Notes under the pieces: generated by a model
Seen by the model: only the letters and a program-made list of their open reading frames with translations
Told to the model about the DNA's origin: nothing
Databases searched by the model: none
Position numbers and translations under genes: made by a program
Part shown: positions 39,017 through 48,467 of the stretch, in pieces
Layout of the letters: the number at the start of each line of letters is the position of its first letter
How positions within the stretch are numbered: position 1 is the first letter of the stretch
Source: Geotalea toluenoxydans JCM 15764
GTDB taxonomy: Bacteria; Desulfobacterota; Desulfuromonadia; Geobacterales; Geobacteraceae
Direction of reading: 5' to 3'
Assembly (NCBI RefSeq): GCF_001311985.1
Contig: NZ_BBCJ01000006.1
Location: 95,787-159,786, forward strand
DNA: 64,000 bases

Positions 39017-39944
39017 GTGTCAAATCAGACAATCATGTGGGTGGCTTTTGCCACTGTAATGACCGTAATGTTCGTTATCGACCTGGGAGTTTTCAGCCGC
39101 AAAACCCATGAGGTCAAATTCCGCGAGGCCCTCACCTGGACCATTGTCTGGGTTTCCCTGGCCATGATTTTCAACGCCGGCATCTATTATTTCATGGGGC
39201 CGGACAAGGCGCTGGAGTTCCTGACCGGCTACGTTATAGAAGAATCGTTATCGGTGGACAACCTCTTCGTCTTCATCATGATCTTTTCCTATTTCCATGT
39301 GGCGAAACACCACCAGCCGAAGATCCTCAAATGGGGCATACTGGGTGCGCTGGTCATGAGAGGGATCTTCATCCTCCTCGGTATCGCTGATCGAGCGGTT
39401 CCACTGGATGATCTATGTCTTCGGCGGATTGCTGATAGTCACCGGCATAAAAATGGCCTTCGGCGGAGACGATCATATCGAGCCGGAGAAAAACCTGCTG
39501 GTGCGCCTGGTGAGGAAATTTGTTCCGGTCACCAAGCGGGTATCCGGCGACCGCTTTTTCATCAGAAAGTGCGGCAAGATTGCCGCCACACCTCTTTTCC
39601 TCACCCTGCTGGTGGTGGAATCCAGCGACGTGATCTTTGCCGTCGATTCAATTCCCGCCGTTCTCGCGGTCACCCACGACCCGTTCATCGTCTACACATC
39701 CAACGTCTTCGCCATAATGGGGCTTCGGTCACTCTACTACCTGCTGGCCCACGTCATGGACATGTTCGTTTACCTGAAACTGGGGGTCTCGTTCATCCTC
39801 TGCTTTGTCGGCGCAAAGATGCTGCTCGGCGATGTATTCGAAATGCCCATCTATTTTTCCCTGGGCGTCATCGTCGGCTCACTGACCATTGCCATACTCA
39901 TCTCGGTAATGGTCGGCAACAAACGGAAAAGCAGACATGCCTGA
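39017..39944 (+). CDS. TerC family membrane protein, frameshifted
   Basis: About 309 residues with seven to nine helices. The diagnostic FLTGYVIEESLSVDNLFVF and VVESSDVIFAVDSIPAVLAVT carry the acidic residues thought to bind metal. NVFAIMGLRSLYYLLA follows. The frame shifts near 39388 (GIA to LIERFHW). GTG 39017 has AGGAG six bases upstream. TerC proteins handle Mn2+ during export and metallation of secreted enzymes, which fits the manganese riboswitch two genes earlier. Confidence 0.87.
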
Positions 39945-39945
39945 A

Positions 39946-39979
39946 TGAGAGAGGGGCGCCCAAAAGCGCCCCTCTCTCA
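39946..39979. terminator. Bidirectional terminator between terC and the CorC-like gene
   Basis: TGAGAGAGGGGCGC pairs perfectly with GCGCCCCTCTCTCA around a six-base loop, directly after the terC stop. Confidence 0.85.
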
Positions 39980-39984
39980 TTTCG

Positions 39985-40020
39985 TCACACCAATCACCAA
40001 TCACCAATCACTAATCACCG
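39985..40020. repeat. Heptanucleotide repeat (CACCAAT)n at the CorC-like stop
   Basis: CACACCAATCACCAATCACC... four to five 7-base units. In the sense of the minus-strand gene they read GTGATTG, and its stop TAG lies in the first unit. Confidence 0.85.
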
Positions 40021-41309
40021 TTCTTCCCGACAATCCGCACCTTGACTATGGAGGTCTTTTTCACCTCTTCACAAACCAGGGTGTAATCATGCCATTCCAC
40101 CGTTCCCCCTTCTCCGGAAACCTTCCCAACTGGTCCAGGATCAGGCCGGCCAGGGTGTCATAGGGGATATCCTCCGGCAATTTGATGCCAAGCAGGTCTT
40201 CCACATCATTGATGGAAATGAGGGCATCAACATGAGGCTGCCGTCAGGCAGTCTCTGCACCCGTCCCGGTCCGATGTCATGCTCGTCCTCTATTTCTCCC
40301 ACCAGTTCCTCCAGCAGGTCTTCCGTGGTCACCAGACCGTTTAAGCCTCCATATTCATCCACAACCAGGGCCATGTGGGTCCTCTTCCGCTGCATCTCCT
40401 TCAACAGGTCATTGACACGCTTTCCCTCCGGGACATAAAAGGGAGGCCGGATAATGGTGTTGATATCAAAATCAGGCTCGGTGACGATTCGCCCCAGGAG
40501 ATCCTTCAGGTGGACCACGCCGGCAATGTTCTCCACGCTGCCATGGAATACCGGATAGCGTGTATATTCGTTTTCCAGGACAAAATCCAGCATTTCTTTG
40601 CGGGAAAGGTCCAGGTCGAGGGCAGCCATCCTGGTGCGTGGAACCATTACTTCGCGGACACTGGTGTGGGTGAAGTCGAAGATATTGCGGATATATTCCG
40701 ATTCGGCGGCACTGAAAACCCCGGTTTCATGGCCTTCGGCAACAATATGCTGCACTTCTTCCCTGGTAATGAAGGCCCGCCCCTCCCCCTTTATGCGCAT
40801 TAAAGAAAGGACTGCCTTGCTTGAAACGGTCAGAAATGAAACGGCGAGGGTGCTGACCCTTGCCAGAAGGTTCAACGGCTTGGCTATATATAAGGCCATG
40901 GTGTCGGCATATTGAAGGCCGATGGTCTTCGGTACCAGTTCCCCGATAATCAGACTCAGGTAGGAGACAATGATGACGACGATGGACACAGCCAGGGGCT
41001 CGGCCGCATCACTGACCAGTTCGTAGGGGACCTGCTGCAAAAGTGGCTTCAGGTGCTCCGCAGCGATTATCCCCCCACTGCCGAGGCAGTCGAACCTACC
41101 ACCGTCACCCCAATCTGGACAATGGCGAGCAGACGGTGGGGATCCTTCTGCAAAGCTTCAATTATCATCGCCCTTTCGTCGCCGGCAGCCACAAGCTGAG
41201 CTACCCTGCTTTTTCTTATCGAGATAATGGCAAACTCGGAACAGGCAAAAAAACCATTGATGACAATGAGGATTGCAATTACAACAAGTTCCACTGAAAC
41301 GGTTTCCAA
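40011..41309 (-). CDS. CorC/HlyC-type CNNM-CBS transporter, frameshifted
   Basis: About 432 residues once joined. DUF21 membrane domain ([27 protein letters not shown], later [16 protein letters not shown]), two CBS motifs ([16 protein letters not shown] and [27 protein letters not shown]), then a CorC_HlyC domain. Breaks lie near 41065, 40232 and 40110; the last restores GGGGG and gives the tail [22 protein letters not shown] ending at TAG 40011-40013. Members are linked to Mg2+/Co2+ efflux. It converges on terC. Confidence 0.85.
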
Positions 41310-41463
41310 AAAATCCTCCCGTTAAAAAAATTTTCTCATTTTCCATTCAACAACCGGCTTTGTCAACTGTTGATATTGCCGAAGCACCACCAAGTGTGAG
41401 TCTGGGCATCAAAACAAAAAGAGGGGCAATGCCCCCCTTTGAAGAAACAAACTGTAGTTTTTT

Positions 41464-42147
41464 TCAGTTCTTCACAACATATTTAATTGTCGATTCGGTC
41501 GCATCCATCACCTCGATCATGACATTTTTCACGTTGATCATATTCGCCGATGTCATCTCGTAAGTCAGGACCTGGGAAAGCGCCGGGGTTTTCATCGTCC
41601 CGTTGAACTCCTGATAGGTGAGGCTAATGACGGAATCTGTTCTGCCGCTGTAGACAAGGCGCGCCTTGTAGCTGTCTTCCAGAGGAACATCCGTGTAAAC
41701 AAAAAGCCCGTGGAGATGATTTACCTGCCCGGACTCCCGATCGGTATCGGTGTAATACAAGCCGGCAAACTCCCCCCAGGGCTTGATGATAAACAGGGGC
41801 AGCTTGGTCGCCAGTGGAATCCCGGTGCTGGTGGTAACATCCTTTTCGGAAATATCAGGACAGAGACAAAGGTAATCGCCGCTGGACAATTTTCCGTTGC
41901 ACACCCAGACAGTCCCTTTTTTAACCGGTGGAAAGACCAGATTGTCCATTTCGGGCAGGTAGTAGTTAGCCGAAGCAACAAAACCGGGTAAAGCCCTGAT
42001 ATAGCCTATTTCATACATGGTCCCACCCAGCACCGCCGTTTTCACCACGCCAGGCTCAAGGGTATCCAGCTTTTTCAAGGTAGGATGCAAGGAGCTGGTG
42101 CAGCCAAACAGGAAGGATGCCATAACTGCAAAAATCGTCAGTCTCAT
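41464..42147 (-). CDS. Lipoprotein, unknown
   Basis: A 227-residue protein with lipobox MASFLFGC at residues 9-16. The mature protein is beta-rich: GGTMYEIGYIRALPGFVASANYYLP, WVCNGKLSSGDYLCLCPD, YKARLVYSGRTDSVISLTYQEF. The last forty residues (TYEMTSANMINVKNVMIEVMD) look like a closing sheet. I do not recognise the family. It is divergent from selC, and no operon partner is present. Confidence 0.65.
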   Translation of the reverse strand: MRLTIFAVMASFLFGCTSSLHPTLKKLDTLEPGVVKTAVLGGTMYEIGYIRALPGFVASANYYLPEMDNLVFPPVKKGTVWVCNGKLSSGDYLCLCPDISEKDVTTSTGIPLATKLPLFIIKPWGEFAGLYYTDTDRESGQVNHLHGLFVYTDVPLEDSYKARLVYSGRTDSVISLTYQEFNGTMKTPALSQVLTYEMTSANMINVKNVMIEVMDATESTIKYVVKN

Positions 42148-42311
42148 GTTCGGTATCTCCGATCCTTTTTTCTGTCACAGCGTTTGTCCTCCTGCAAAAG
42201 TTCTGCCTAAATGAAGCACCTGTAATGTTCAGGCAAACCGGCAGCATCCGAAGCATGTTTCGGTCGCGATAACGAATATGGATAGGGAAATTTCCTGAAA
42301 TAAACTTTGTG

Positions 42312-42340
42312 TTGACTAGCAAGACCCGATGCTTTATCTA
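42312..42340 (+). promoter_or_regulatory. Promoter of selC
   Basis: TTGACT (42312-42317) and TATCTA (42335-42340) with a 17-base spacer, ending 15 bases before the tRNA. Confidence 0.6.
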
Positions 42341-42355
42341 TACAGAAAACAAAGG

Positions 42356-42453
42356 GGAAGCACGACCGTCGCTGGTGGGCGGCCCGGTCTTCAAAACCGG
42401 TGAGGGGGATGAGAAATCTCCCTGGTGGGTTCGATTCCCATGTGCTTCCGCCA
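42356..42453 (+). tRNA. selC: tRNA-Sec (anticodon TCA)
   Basis: Acceptor GGAAGCAC pairs over 8 bp with GTGCTTCC, followed by G and an encoded CCA. The anticodon stem CCGGT/ACCGG holds CTTCAAA, with anticodon TCA at 42391-42393. A long variable arm (GAGGGGGAT...ATCTCCCT) and a T loop GGTTCGATTCC follow. The 8-bp acceptor and large variable arm are specific to selenocysteine tRNA, so this organism should read some UGA codons as Sec. No SelA/SelB genes and no convincing selenoprotein are in the window. Confidence 0.95.
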
Positions 42454-42658
42454 GACCCTAACCTACTGTTTTGATTGACTGTCCCTTGAAACATAACTTG
42501 GCAGTTTCTGCAACTTATATTTCCTCTACCAGAAACACCTCTTTCAAAGAAAGCCGGTGCAGTAGCTGGCTCCTCACTTTAACCCATCATAGCCTTTGTG
42601 GAAGGGCGCAAAAAGAATCCATCCAGTGAAATTTCCAGGGGATTTGCCTTTCATGGTA

Positions 42659-42718
42659 AAAATAACGGCAGAATAACGGCAAAGCTGTGATAAAATAACG
42701 GCAAAACTTTTGCCGTTA
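42659..42718 (+). promoter_or_regulatory. Operator-like repeat cluster before fic
   Basis: AATAACGGCA occurs three times (about 42661, 42672 and 42694). The last copy is the left arm of a perfect palindrome TAACGGCAAAA-C-TTTTGCCGTTA (42696-42718), which ends 13 bases before the Fic start. Such spacing suits repression by a self-encoded winged-helix domain. The remainder of 42454-42658 shows nothing clear. Confidence 0.7.
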
Positions 42719-42731
42719 AAAGAAGATCATC

Positions 42732-43858
42732 ATGACCAAAACTCCTGCCTGGCATCCACGCTATACCATAACCACGGCCATTGCCAGCCGCCTGATGAAC
42801 ATTGAGGCGGTGCGGGTGGCGGTGGAGCATACGCCGTTGGCTCCGGCGGCAGAGGAGGAATTGCGCCGTCAGGTACGCCTCCGTTCCACCCACTATTCAA
42901 CCCGAATCGAGGGGAACCGCTTGACGTTGGCGGAAACTGCGGAAGCCATCGAGCAGCAGCGCGCTCGTTTCCTGGGGCGCGAGCGGGATGCGGGCGAGGT
43001 TCGCAACTACTGGAATGCCCTGCTGCGAGTCGAAGAGTGGGTGGCGAAGGACGTTCCCTTGACCGAGGAATTGATACGGCGTCTCCATGCCCTGGTCGAA
43101 CAAGGAAAACGTGCCAAGCCAACCCCTTACCGTGATGGACAGAACGTGATCCGTGATGCCGCATCGGGAAGCATTGTCTACCTTCCTCCGGAGGCTTCTG
43201 ATGTGCCGCAACTGATGGCACAGCTCGTCCGCTGGATCAAACTATCCGTGGCAGAGGGTATGCCGGTGCCGCTCATTGCCGGCTTGGCCCACTACCAGTT
43301 CGTGACCATTCACCCCTATTATGACGGCAACGGTCGCACGGCACGTCTGCTGGCAGCATTCCTGCTCCATAGCGGCGGTTACGGGCTTCATGGCTTCTAC
43401 TCGCTGGAGGAGGAGCACGCTCGCGACCTGGCCGCTTACTACATTGCTTTATCCACCCATCCGCACCACAACTACTACGAAGCAGGGCCGAAACTGATTT
43501 GACACCATGGCTGGAGTATTTCACCATGACGCTGGCCGGGGTCTTTGCTGCGGCGCTTGATATGGCCGCTCGCTATGCCGCCGAAGGAGTGATTGTGGAA
43601 CCGGATGCGATACGCGCTCTCGATCCCCGCGCCCGAGCAGTGCTAACCCTCTTTGTCCGGACCGAACGGATTACGACCGCCAATCTGGTGACATGCCTGG
43701 GGCTCTCCGAACGGACCTGCCGGACGCTCTGCACGGAATGGGTACGCCAGGGCTTCCTTGAGGCGACGAGCAGCGCCAGAAAAAATCGCGGCTACACTTT
43801 ATCGGCAAAATATCGGCAGTTTGTTCGTAATTTATCGGCAATGGAAGACCGCTCGTAA
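42732..43858 (+). CDS. Fic/DOC family AMPylase with C-terminal winged helix, frameshifted
   Basis: About 375 residues. An N-terminal inhibitory helix has STRIEGN, the (S/T)xxxE(G/N) motif that blocks ATP. The Fic core HPYYDGNGRTAR carries catalytic His and Arg. After YYEAGP the frame breaks near 43488, where one G of GGCAGG seems lost; the next frame starts DLTPWLEYF as in relatives and ends with a winged-helix part (TTANLVTCLGLSERTCRTL). It would transfer AMP to a protein target, with autoinhibition. It lies directly after selC, a typical landing site for acquired genes. Confidence 0.85.
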
Positions 43859-44096
43859 CCAGTTCATAACTGTCGTTGGAGCTATACTCCAACGCCGGTT
43901 ATCTCGCCAAAAATGAATCAGCTCAGTTCGGCAGAAAAGTGCGCAAGGGAGTTTTGGGGCCGGGCCGCCGGCGACAACAGGATTTCATCCACGTTCCGCG
44001 CCGTGTGTGCTGAAAATCTCAAGAAAGTAGAAAGAGCGAGCAAAGGTCCTCGCCTGGTTTAACAGCAATAAACGCCTGAGGTCGCCCCCGGAGTTC

Positions 44097-44645
44097 TCAG
44101 CCATGGTCGTCCACCAGCTGATAAACGGCTGCCAGTGCCCGGTGACGGTAATAATGACAAATGCGTCTGAAGCCGTAGGGATTGACCAGCCTGTCCAACT
44201 CATCATGGGAATAGGTTTTGATGCAGCTGTTGCATTTCATGTAATGGGTACAGCCGCTGCCGCAAGGTACCAGGTTCTGACGGCAGCGCACCTCAACCAG
44301 CAGATAGCCGTCCCGGCGCAGGTTTCTCACCGTGTTTCTCAGATAAAGCTGTTTCTCCAGACCATCAGGAATAATATTAAAGACAAAATTCGAGATGACC
44401 AGATCCACATTGAGCCTTGTCTGTTCCAGTTCGGTAGCTTCTATCAGTCCGGCAAGACGACTGGCAGCAGGTTCTTCCTTCATCCGGCCTATCTGCTCCG
44501 GCAAGTCGGCGGCGAAAACGTTAAATCCTTTACCGGAAAGGAAGAGAGAATTGCGAAGCTTGCCGGCACCATAATCAAGGACGCGCCTTGCATTCCGCTG
44601 CTGAAAGAACCTGTAATAGCGCATGATGCTGGTCGCTGCGTTCAT
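44097..44645 (-). CDS. SAM-dependent methyltransferase-like protein with Cys cluster
   Basis: About 182 residues. RVLDYGAGKLRNSLFLS is motif I of class I methyltransferases, FAADLP carries the acidic ribose ligand, and DLVISNFVFNIIP is motif IV. The C-terminal part contains CRQNLVPCGSGC and KCNSC, six cysteines in about thirty residues, which is unusual and may bind metal. ATG 44645 with GGGAGG is the start. The substrate is unknown. The downstream hairpin near 43874-43892 could end the Fic transcript. Confidence 0.6.
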   Translation of the reverse strand: MNAATSIMRYYRFFQQRNARRVLDYGAGKLRNSLFLSGKGFNVFAADLPEQIGRMKEEPAASRLAGLIEATELEQTRLNVDLVISNFVFNIIPDGLEKQLYLRNTVRNLRRDGYLLVEVRCRQNLVPCGSGCTHYMKCNSCIKTYSHDELDRLVNPYGFRRICHYYRHRALAAVYQLVDDHG

Positions 44646-44845
44646 ATTGCCTCCCACATTCAAGCTAAATACAACCTAAATCCATATAAGCATTTACCAT
44701 AAAAATGATCAACAAAATTTTTACATACACTACTTTTTTTATAGAGTTTTCTCCACCCCCTGTAACGAAAAAAGCTTAGGTCGCACCCTGCACATTAATC
44801 CTAACCAATATGGCGTCACCTGCAATAATCCCATTTCTGAATGCC

Positions 44846-44873
44846 TTGACTTTCACCGGACGCCATGCATAAT
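44846..44873 (+). promoter_or_regulatory. Promoter of the riboswitch-DUF4382 transcript
   Basis: TTGACT (44846-44851) and CATAAT (44868-44873) with a 16-base spacer, about 20 bases before the aptamer. 44646-44845 is AT-rich and contains no gene. Confidence 0.6.
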
Positions 44874-44889
44874 GTCGGCAACATTAATA

Positions 44890-45012
44890 CCCCTGGTGGT
44901 AGACGATAATACTCAACCATCCGCGAGGATGGGGCGGAAAGCCTAAAGGGTCTCTCTGAGACAGCCGGGTTGCCGAAATGTCATCGATATTTCTGCCCCG
45001 GCTTTTCTTTTT
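44890..45012 (+). ncRNA. GEMM-type cyclic-dinucleotide riboswitch with terminator
   Basis: CCATCC-GCGA-GGATGG forms the P1b hairpin with a GNRA loop. GGGGCGGAAAGCCTAAAGG follows, including the CCTAAA receptor, then GTCTC/GAGAC and AGCCGGGTTGCCGAA, the typical 3' end of GEMM-I RNAs in Geobacter. AGCCGGG (44963-44969) also pairs with CCCGGCT (44997-45003) ahead of a T-rich run, so ligand binding would prevent termination (ON switch). Geobacter GEMM-Ib members sense 3',3'-cGAMP; whether this one prefers it or c-di-GMP cannot be settled by eye. Confidence 0.75.
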
Positions 45013-45057
45013 CCGAAAGGCCGGGAACAAGGGGAAATTCGCTGCTAGGAGGTTGTC

Positions 45058-45952
45058 ATGCTTAAGAAGGTAAGAAGTTTGTGGGGATTGACATTGGCGG
45101 TTTTGCTGGCACTGGCGGTTTCGCAGTTGCCGGGTTGTGGCGGTGGCGGCAGTTCCACCCCCACCGGCACACTCAAGGTCGGGCTGACCGATGCCCAGAG
45201 TGATGCCTTTGCCAACGTGTTCATCACCATCAAGGAAGTCCGCGTCGTACCGGCAGGCCTGGAAAATGCCAAGGACGACGATGCCCGACTCCCCGTCGTC
45301 GCCACATTCACAACACCCAGGAAGATCGACATCCTGACGCTGCGCTTTGTACAGGAAGCTCTGGGCGAGGTCGTTCTGCCGGCCGGGAAGTATAACCAGA
45401 TCCGGCTTGTCCTGGCACCCAATGAAGCAGAACACCGCCAACTACGTCGTGCTGAAAACGGGTCAGACCATCCCTCTGGATACCCCCAGCGGGCAGCAGT
45501 CGGGGCTGAAGATTGTCGGGAAAGTCGATGTCAAGGCGGGAGTCATCAACGCCATCGTCATCGATTTTGACCCCAATACCGCCATTGTCATCACCGGTAG
45601 CAACCAGAACAATCAGAAGTATATCCTCAAACCGACCGGCATCCGCATCGTTCAGTCCGGAGATGTTTATAACAGCTTCGGTTCCCTGACCGGCCACGTC
45701 TCGACCCTGGGCAACTGGTCAACGGCTACCGTCTCCGTCGTCCCCCAGGCAAGCAGCACCGCCATCGCCGCCGGCAGCATTTTCGCCAACGCCACAAGCG
45801 GCGGTCCCCGGGTTCCGTTCAGCTCCTTCGTCCCCAGCGGAACCTATCGTGTCCATGTTGACGCGAGCGGTTTCCTTCCCTATTCATCCCCTCTGCAAAC
45901 GGTCACGACAGGTAATCCGACTGCCGTGGGCATCATCCAGCTTCTGAAGTAG
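45058..45952 (+). CDS. DUF4382 lipoprotein, frameshifted
   Basis: About 297 residues. The signal ends in SQLPGC, a lipobox followed by a Gly/Ser linker. The DUF4382 domain has GTLKVGLTDAQSD, VFITIKEVRVVPAG and LPAGKYNQIRLVL, then a C-terminal beta domain (SGTYRVHVDASGFLPYSSP). The frame breaks near 45428. AGGAGG lies five bases before the ATG. Controlled by the upstream riboswitch, it is probably a cell-surface protein made in response to a cyclic dinucleotide. Confidence 0.78.
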
Positions 45953-46115
45953 CGATACTCTTCCCCAGGGCACCGAGCAACGGTGCCCCTGCCCCCCTTA
46001 GACTGCCGTTTCTCCCATCGGTTATGGGTAAATAGTTGTTTCCTTGTCACATCCTGCTATGCTATTTTCTCATTATAGCGACCACCACCGGAACAAGCGC
46101 ATGTGAAAATCTGGT

Positions 46116-46712
46116 ATGAGAATTGAGACAATCGACAGGTTTAAAAGGGTTATCCTCGACCCGGGCGAATTTCACGCCGCAGCCGACGCCACCGTTATAT
46201 CGACCCTGCTCGGTTCATGCGTTTCCGCATGCCTCTATGATCCGATCGGCAAGGTCATTGGCATGAACCACTTCCTGCTCAGCAACCGGCGATATTCCAG
46301 GGATCTTCCTCTCTATGTCTCAGAAGCCGGTCGTTACGGCATTCATGCCATGGAACTCCTGATCAACGAGATGCTGAAAAGGGGGGCGCAGAAGCGCTTT
46401 CTCAAGGCAAAGGTATTCGGCGGGGCCAATATCATGGTCAGTAGGGAATCATTAGGCAATTTCGCCTGTGTCAGCGAAGTAAACTGCAGGTTCATCCGGG
46501 AGTTTCTCAAAAACGAGAATATCGATATTGTCGCCGAAGACCTTGGCAAAGACCATGGCCGCGTTATCCACTTTTCCAACGGAGATTTTGCCGTTTATGT
46601 GCGAAAGATTGGCCAGAACAGAAGCCAAAGCCTCCTCATAAGAGACCGGGACTGCTGGCAGAAAGCCATCGAAATGCAGGAAAAGACTCTGCCGGCCATC
46701 GACATCTGGTAA
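46116..46712 (+). CDS. cheD: CheD chemoreceptor glutamine deamidase
   Basis: A 198-residue CheD. STLLGSCVSACLYD holds the catalytic Cys and GMNHFLL the His, with VFGGANIM and IREFLKNENIDIVAEDLGKDHGRVIHF as further family segments. It deamidates glutamines of chemoreceptors to glutamates. No other che genes are close; a chemoreceptor lies 6 kb downstream. The ATG has a weak ribosome site. Confidence 0.92.
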   Translation: MRIETIDRFKRVILDPGEFHAAADATVISTLLGSCVSACLYDPIGKVIGMNHFLLSNRRYSRDLPLYVSEAGRYGIHAMELLINEMLKRGAQKRFLKAKVFGGANIMVSRESLGNFACVSEVNCRFIREFLKNENIDIVAEDLGKDHGRVIHFSNGDFAVYVRKIGQNRSQSLLIRDRDCWQKAIEMQEKTLPAIDIW

Positions 46713-46727
46713 CAGGAAAGGTATGTA

Positions 46728-46993
46728 TGATTGAAAATATAGGTGCTGATATTTACAGATCATGGACCGATGAAAAGCGGCGGGAAGAGATCGGCAAGCT
46801 CATCGAAGGATACCGGAACGGACTCCCCTTGCCGATCCTTTGCACCATGCAACTGCCATAGCCGGCAATGAAGCCGGTGCACGGAGACATATCATCAAGC
46901 TGATGCCCCTCAGGGAGCGCAAAGCGCTGATAACAAAGGAAGCCGGCACCGACACCGATCTCCATTCACGCCTGAGCGGTTTTTTCATCTGAC
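46728..46993 (+). CDS. Small protein after cheD, frameshifted
   Basis: About 88 residues. It starts MIENIGADIYRSW 15 bases after cheD. The frame hits TAG at 46859-46861, but restoring one G near 46830 gives ADPLHHATAIAG and a charged second half (LMPLRERKALITKEAGTD) ending at 46993. No known family is recognised. Its position suggests co-transcription with cheD. Confidence 0.4.
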
Positions 46994-47092
46994 TTGTCAG
47001 GGACCTTTGAATAATGCGATCAGGCAGCCGAGATGCAGGGCTTAAAGGAGCGAGGGGTTGGAAAGTACCGATGTACGCCTGGGTTCCTGTCG

Positions 47093-48373
47093 TCAGCCGA
47101 ACATGTATACCAGTTTCCCCTTGTCATAGAGCTGTATCGGCCCATCTTCCGAGACCTTGATCACCTTCCCCAACAGCGACGCAGCGCTTGCCGCAGTTGT
47201 TCTCCCCCCGCCGGTTATGAGGTCAGGGGTCAGGGATGTGTCTATTATCAGCCGTATCCAGCAATTCACCCTTTTCGTTGAATACCGTCAGGCCATCAGA
47301 GGAAAGAATCCTCACCAACTGTCCGGAATTCTTCAGATCACTCACCTTCAGATCCTTCACCTGGTCGATGAGCATGCTGCTCAGCGAATCATGCCCCCCG
47401 ACCGAGCCTTCTTCAGGGAATCCAGAACTCGCTTTTCTTGCTCGCAGATAAGAACAATGGTACCGTGACGGATCTTGGACAGTGAGTACAGGGTCATGAT
47501 CAACAGCTCCTGTTCCCGTTCGTCCATGCTCCCATCGAGAAAATACTTGTAGATGTCCGGATCGAACAGGCTCCAGTTTCCCCTGCGCCAGACAAAGAGC
47601 TTGTCGGGACAGGTCATTACCTCCAGCTCGGAACTGAAGTTGATATCCACGGCAAAAGCCCCTTTCCCTGCCCTGTTCAAAAGACCGAACGTGTTGGCAT
47701 GGTACAGGCGCTCCACGGCATCGCAGTGTCCATAACTGTCGAACTTGATCATGCCGGTAACACGCATGTTGATGTTGCTGGTAAAGTAGGTTCCCATGCC
47801 GTCCACCAGCCGGTATGTCAGGGGAGAGGCGAAGAATTCCGGGGAAATACTCAGGTTCGGTTTAAAAACATTCCAGGAAAATTCGGGACCGCTGCAGGCA
47901 TCGCGGAAGGCATGCAGCTGTTTCCGGTAGATGATAAAGCCGGTAGTGGCCGGTACCCCCTCGTTGCGATGATAGGACAGGTTCTTCAGCAGCTGGATGA
48001 GCCTCTGGATGGACCAGAAAGCCCGATGGTGCTCACGGCGCAGATACCGGGCAATGGCTATATCCATCAGGGAAGAAAGCAGGGCTGTCCGGTAATGGGC
48101 TTCATGGCCGTTTTTCTTGAAGCCGTTGAACAGCACCTGGAAGGCAGAGGCGAGCTCCTCGCCGAATTTTATCTCAGTATCGGTGAAGGGAATATCGCTC
48201 CGCTTGAAGTGAAAGGCGAAATCACCCGCCTCTGTCCTTATTTTCCTGGCAAAGGCAAACCTGCCGTTTCGCTCGGCTTTTGAAACATCATCGTACTTTA
48301 CAACCAGGGCGGCGGCCCCACCGTAAAAGGCCTCGATGCCGGTCCTTATTGTCTCGAATACCTTCTGAGGCAT
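47093..48373 (-). CDS. Protein with C-terminal DAC (diadenylate cyclase)-like domain, frameshifted
   Basis: About 425 residues over three frames (breaks near 47385 and 47225). The N-terminal 240 residues are a sensor-like region of unknown family. The C-terminal part has SSDGLTVFNEKGELLDTA and ITGGGRTTAASAASLLG then VIKVSEDGPIQLYDKGK, the layout of DAC domains (DGA...G.RH.AA...VSE.G). The catalytic DGA is DGL and the RHR-type motif is GRTT, so activity is doubtful. GGGGGAGGA directly precedes ATG 48373. Confidence 0.5.
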
Positions 48374-48467
48374 TCCTCCCCCGATCCAGCCACATTGCTC
48401 CCAACCTGTCTTGCACCGAATAGATTCATGGGTATAATTAAATACACTTCATTTAGGAGGTTACCAC

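Noticed and set aside
42356..42453. Selenoproteins among the interrupted genes, given selC
   Set aside because: In every interrupted gene examined, conserved sequence continues in a different frame, not through an in-frame TGA, so frameshift and not Sec recoding explains them.
42454..42731. Duplicate of the selC 3' end as an attachment site
   Set aside because: No second copy of the T-arm/acceptor end was found in the window.
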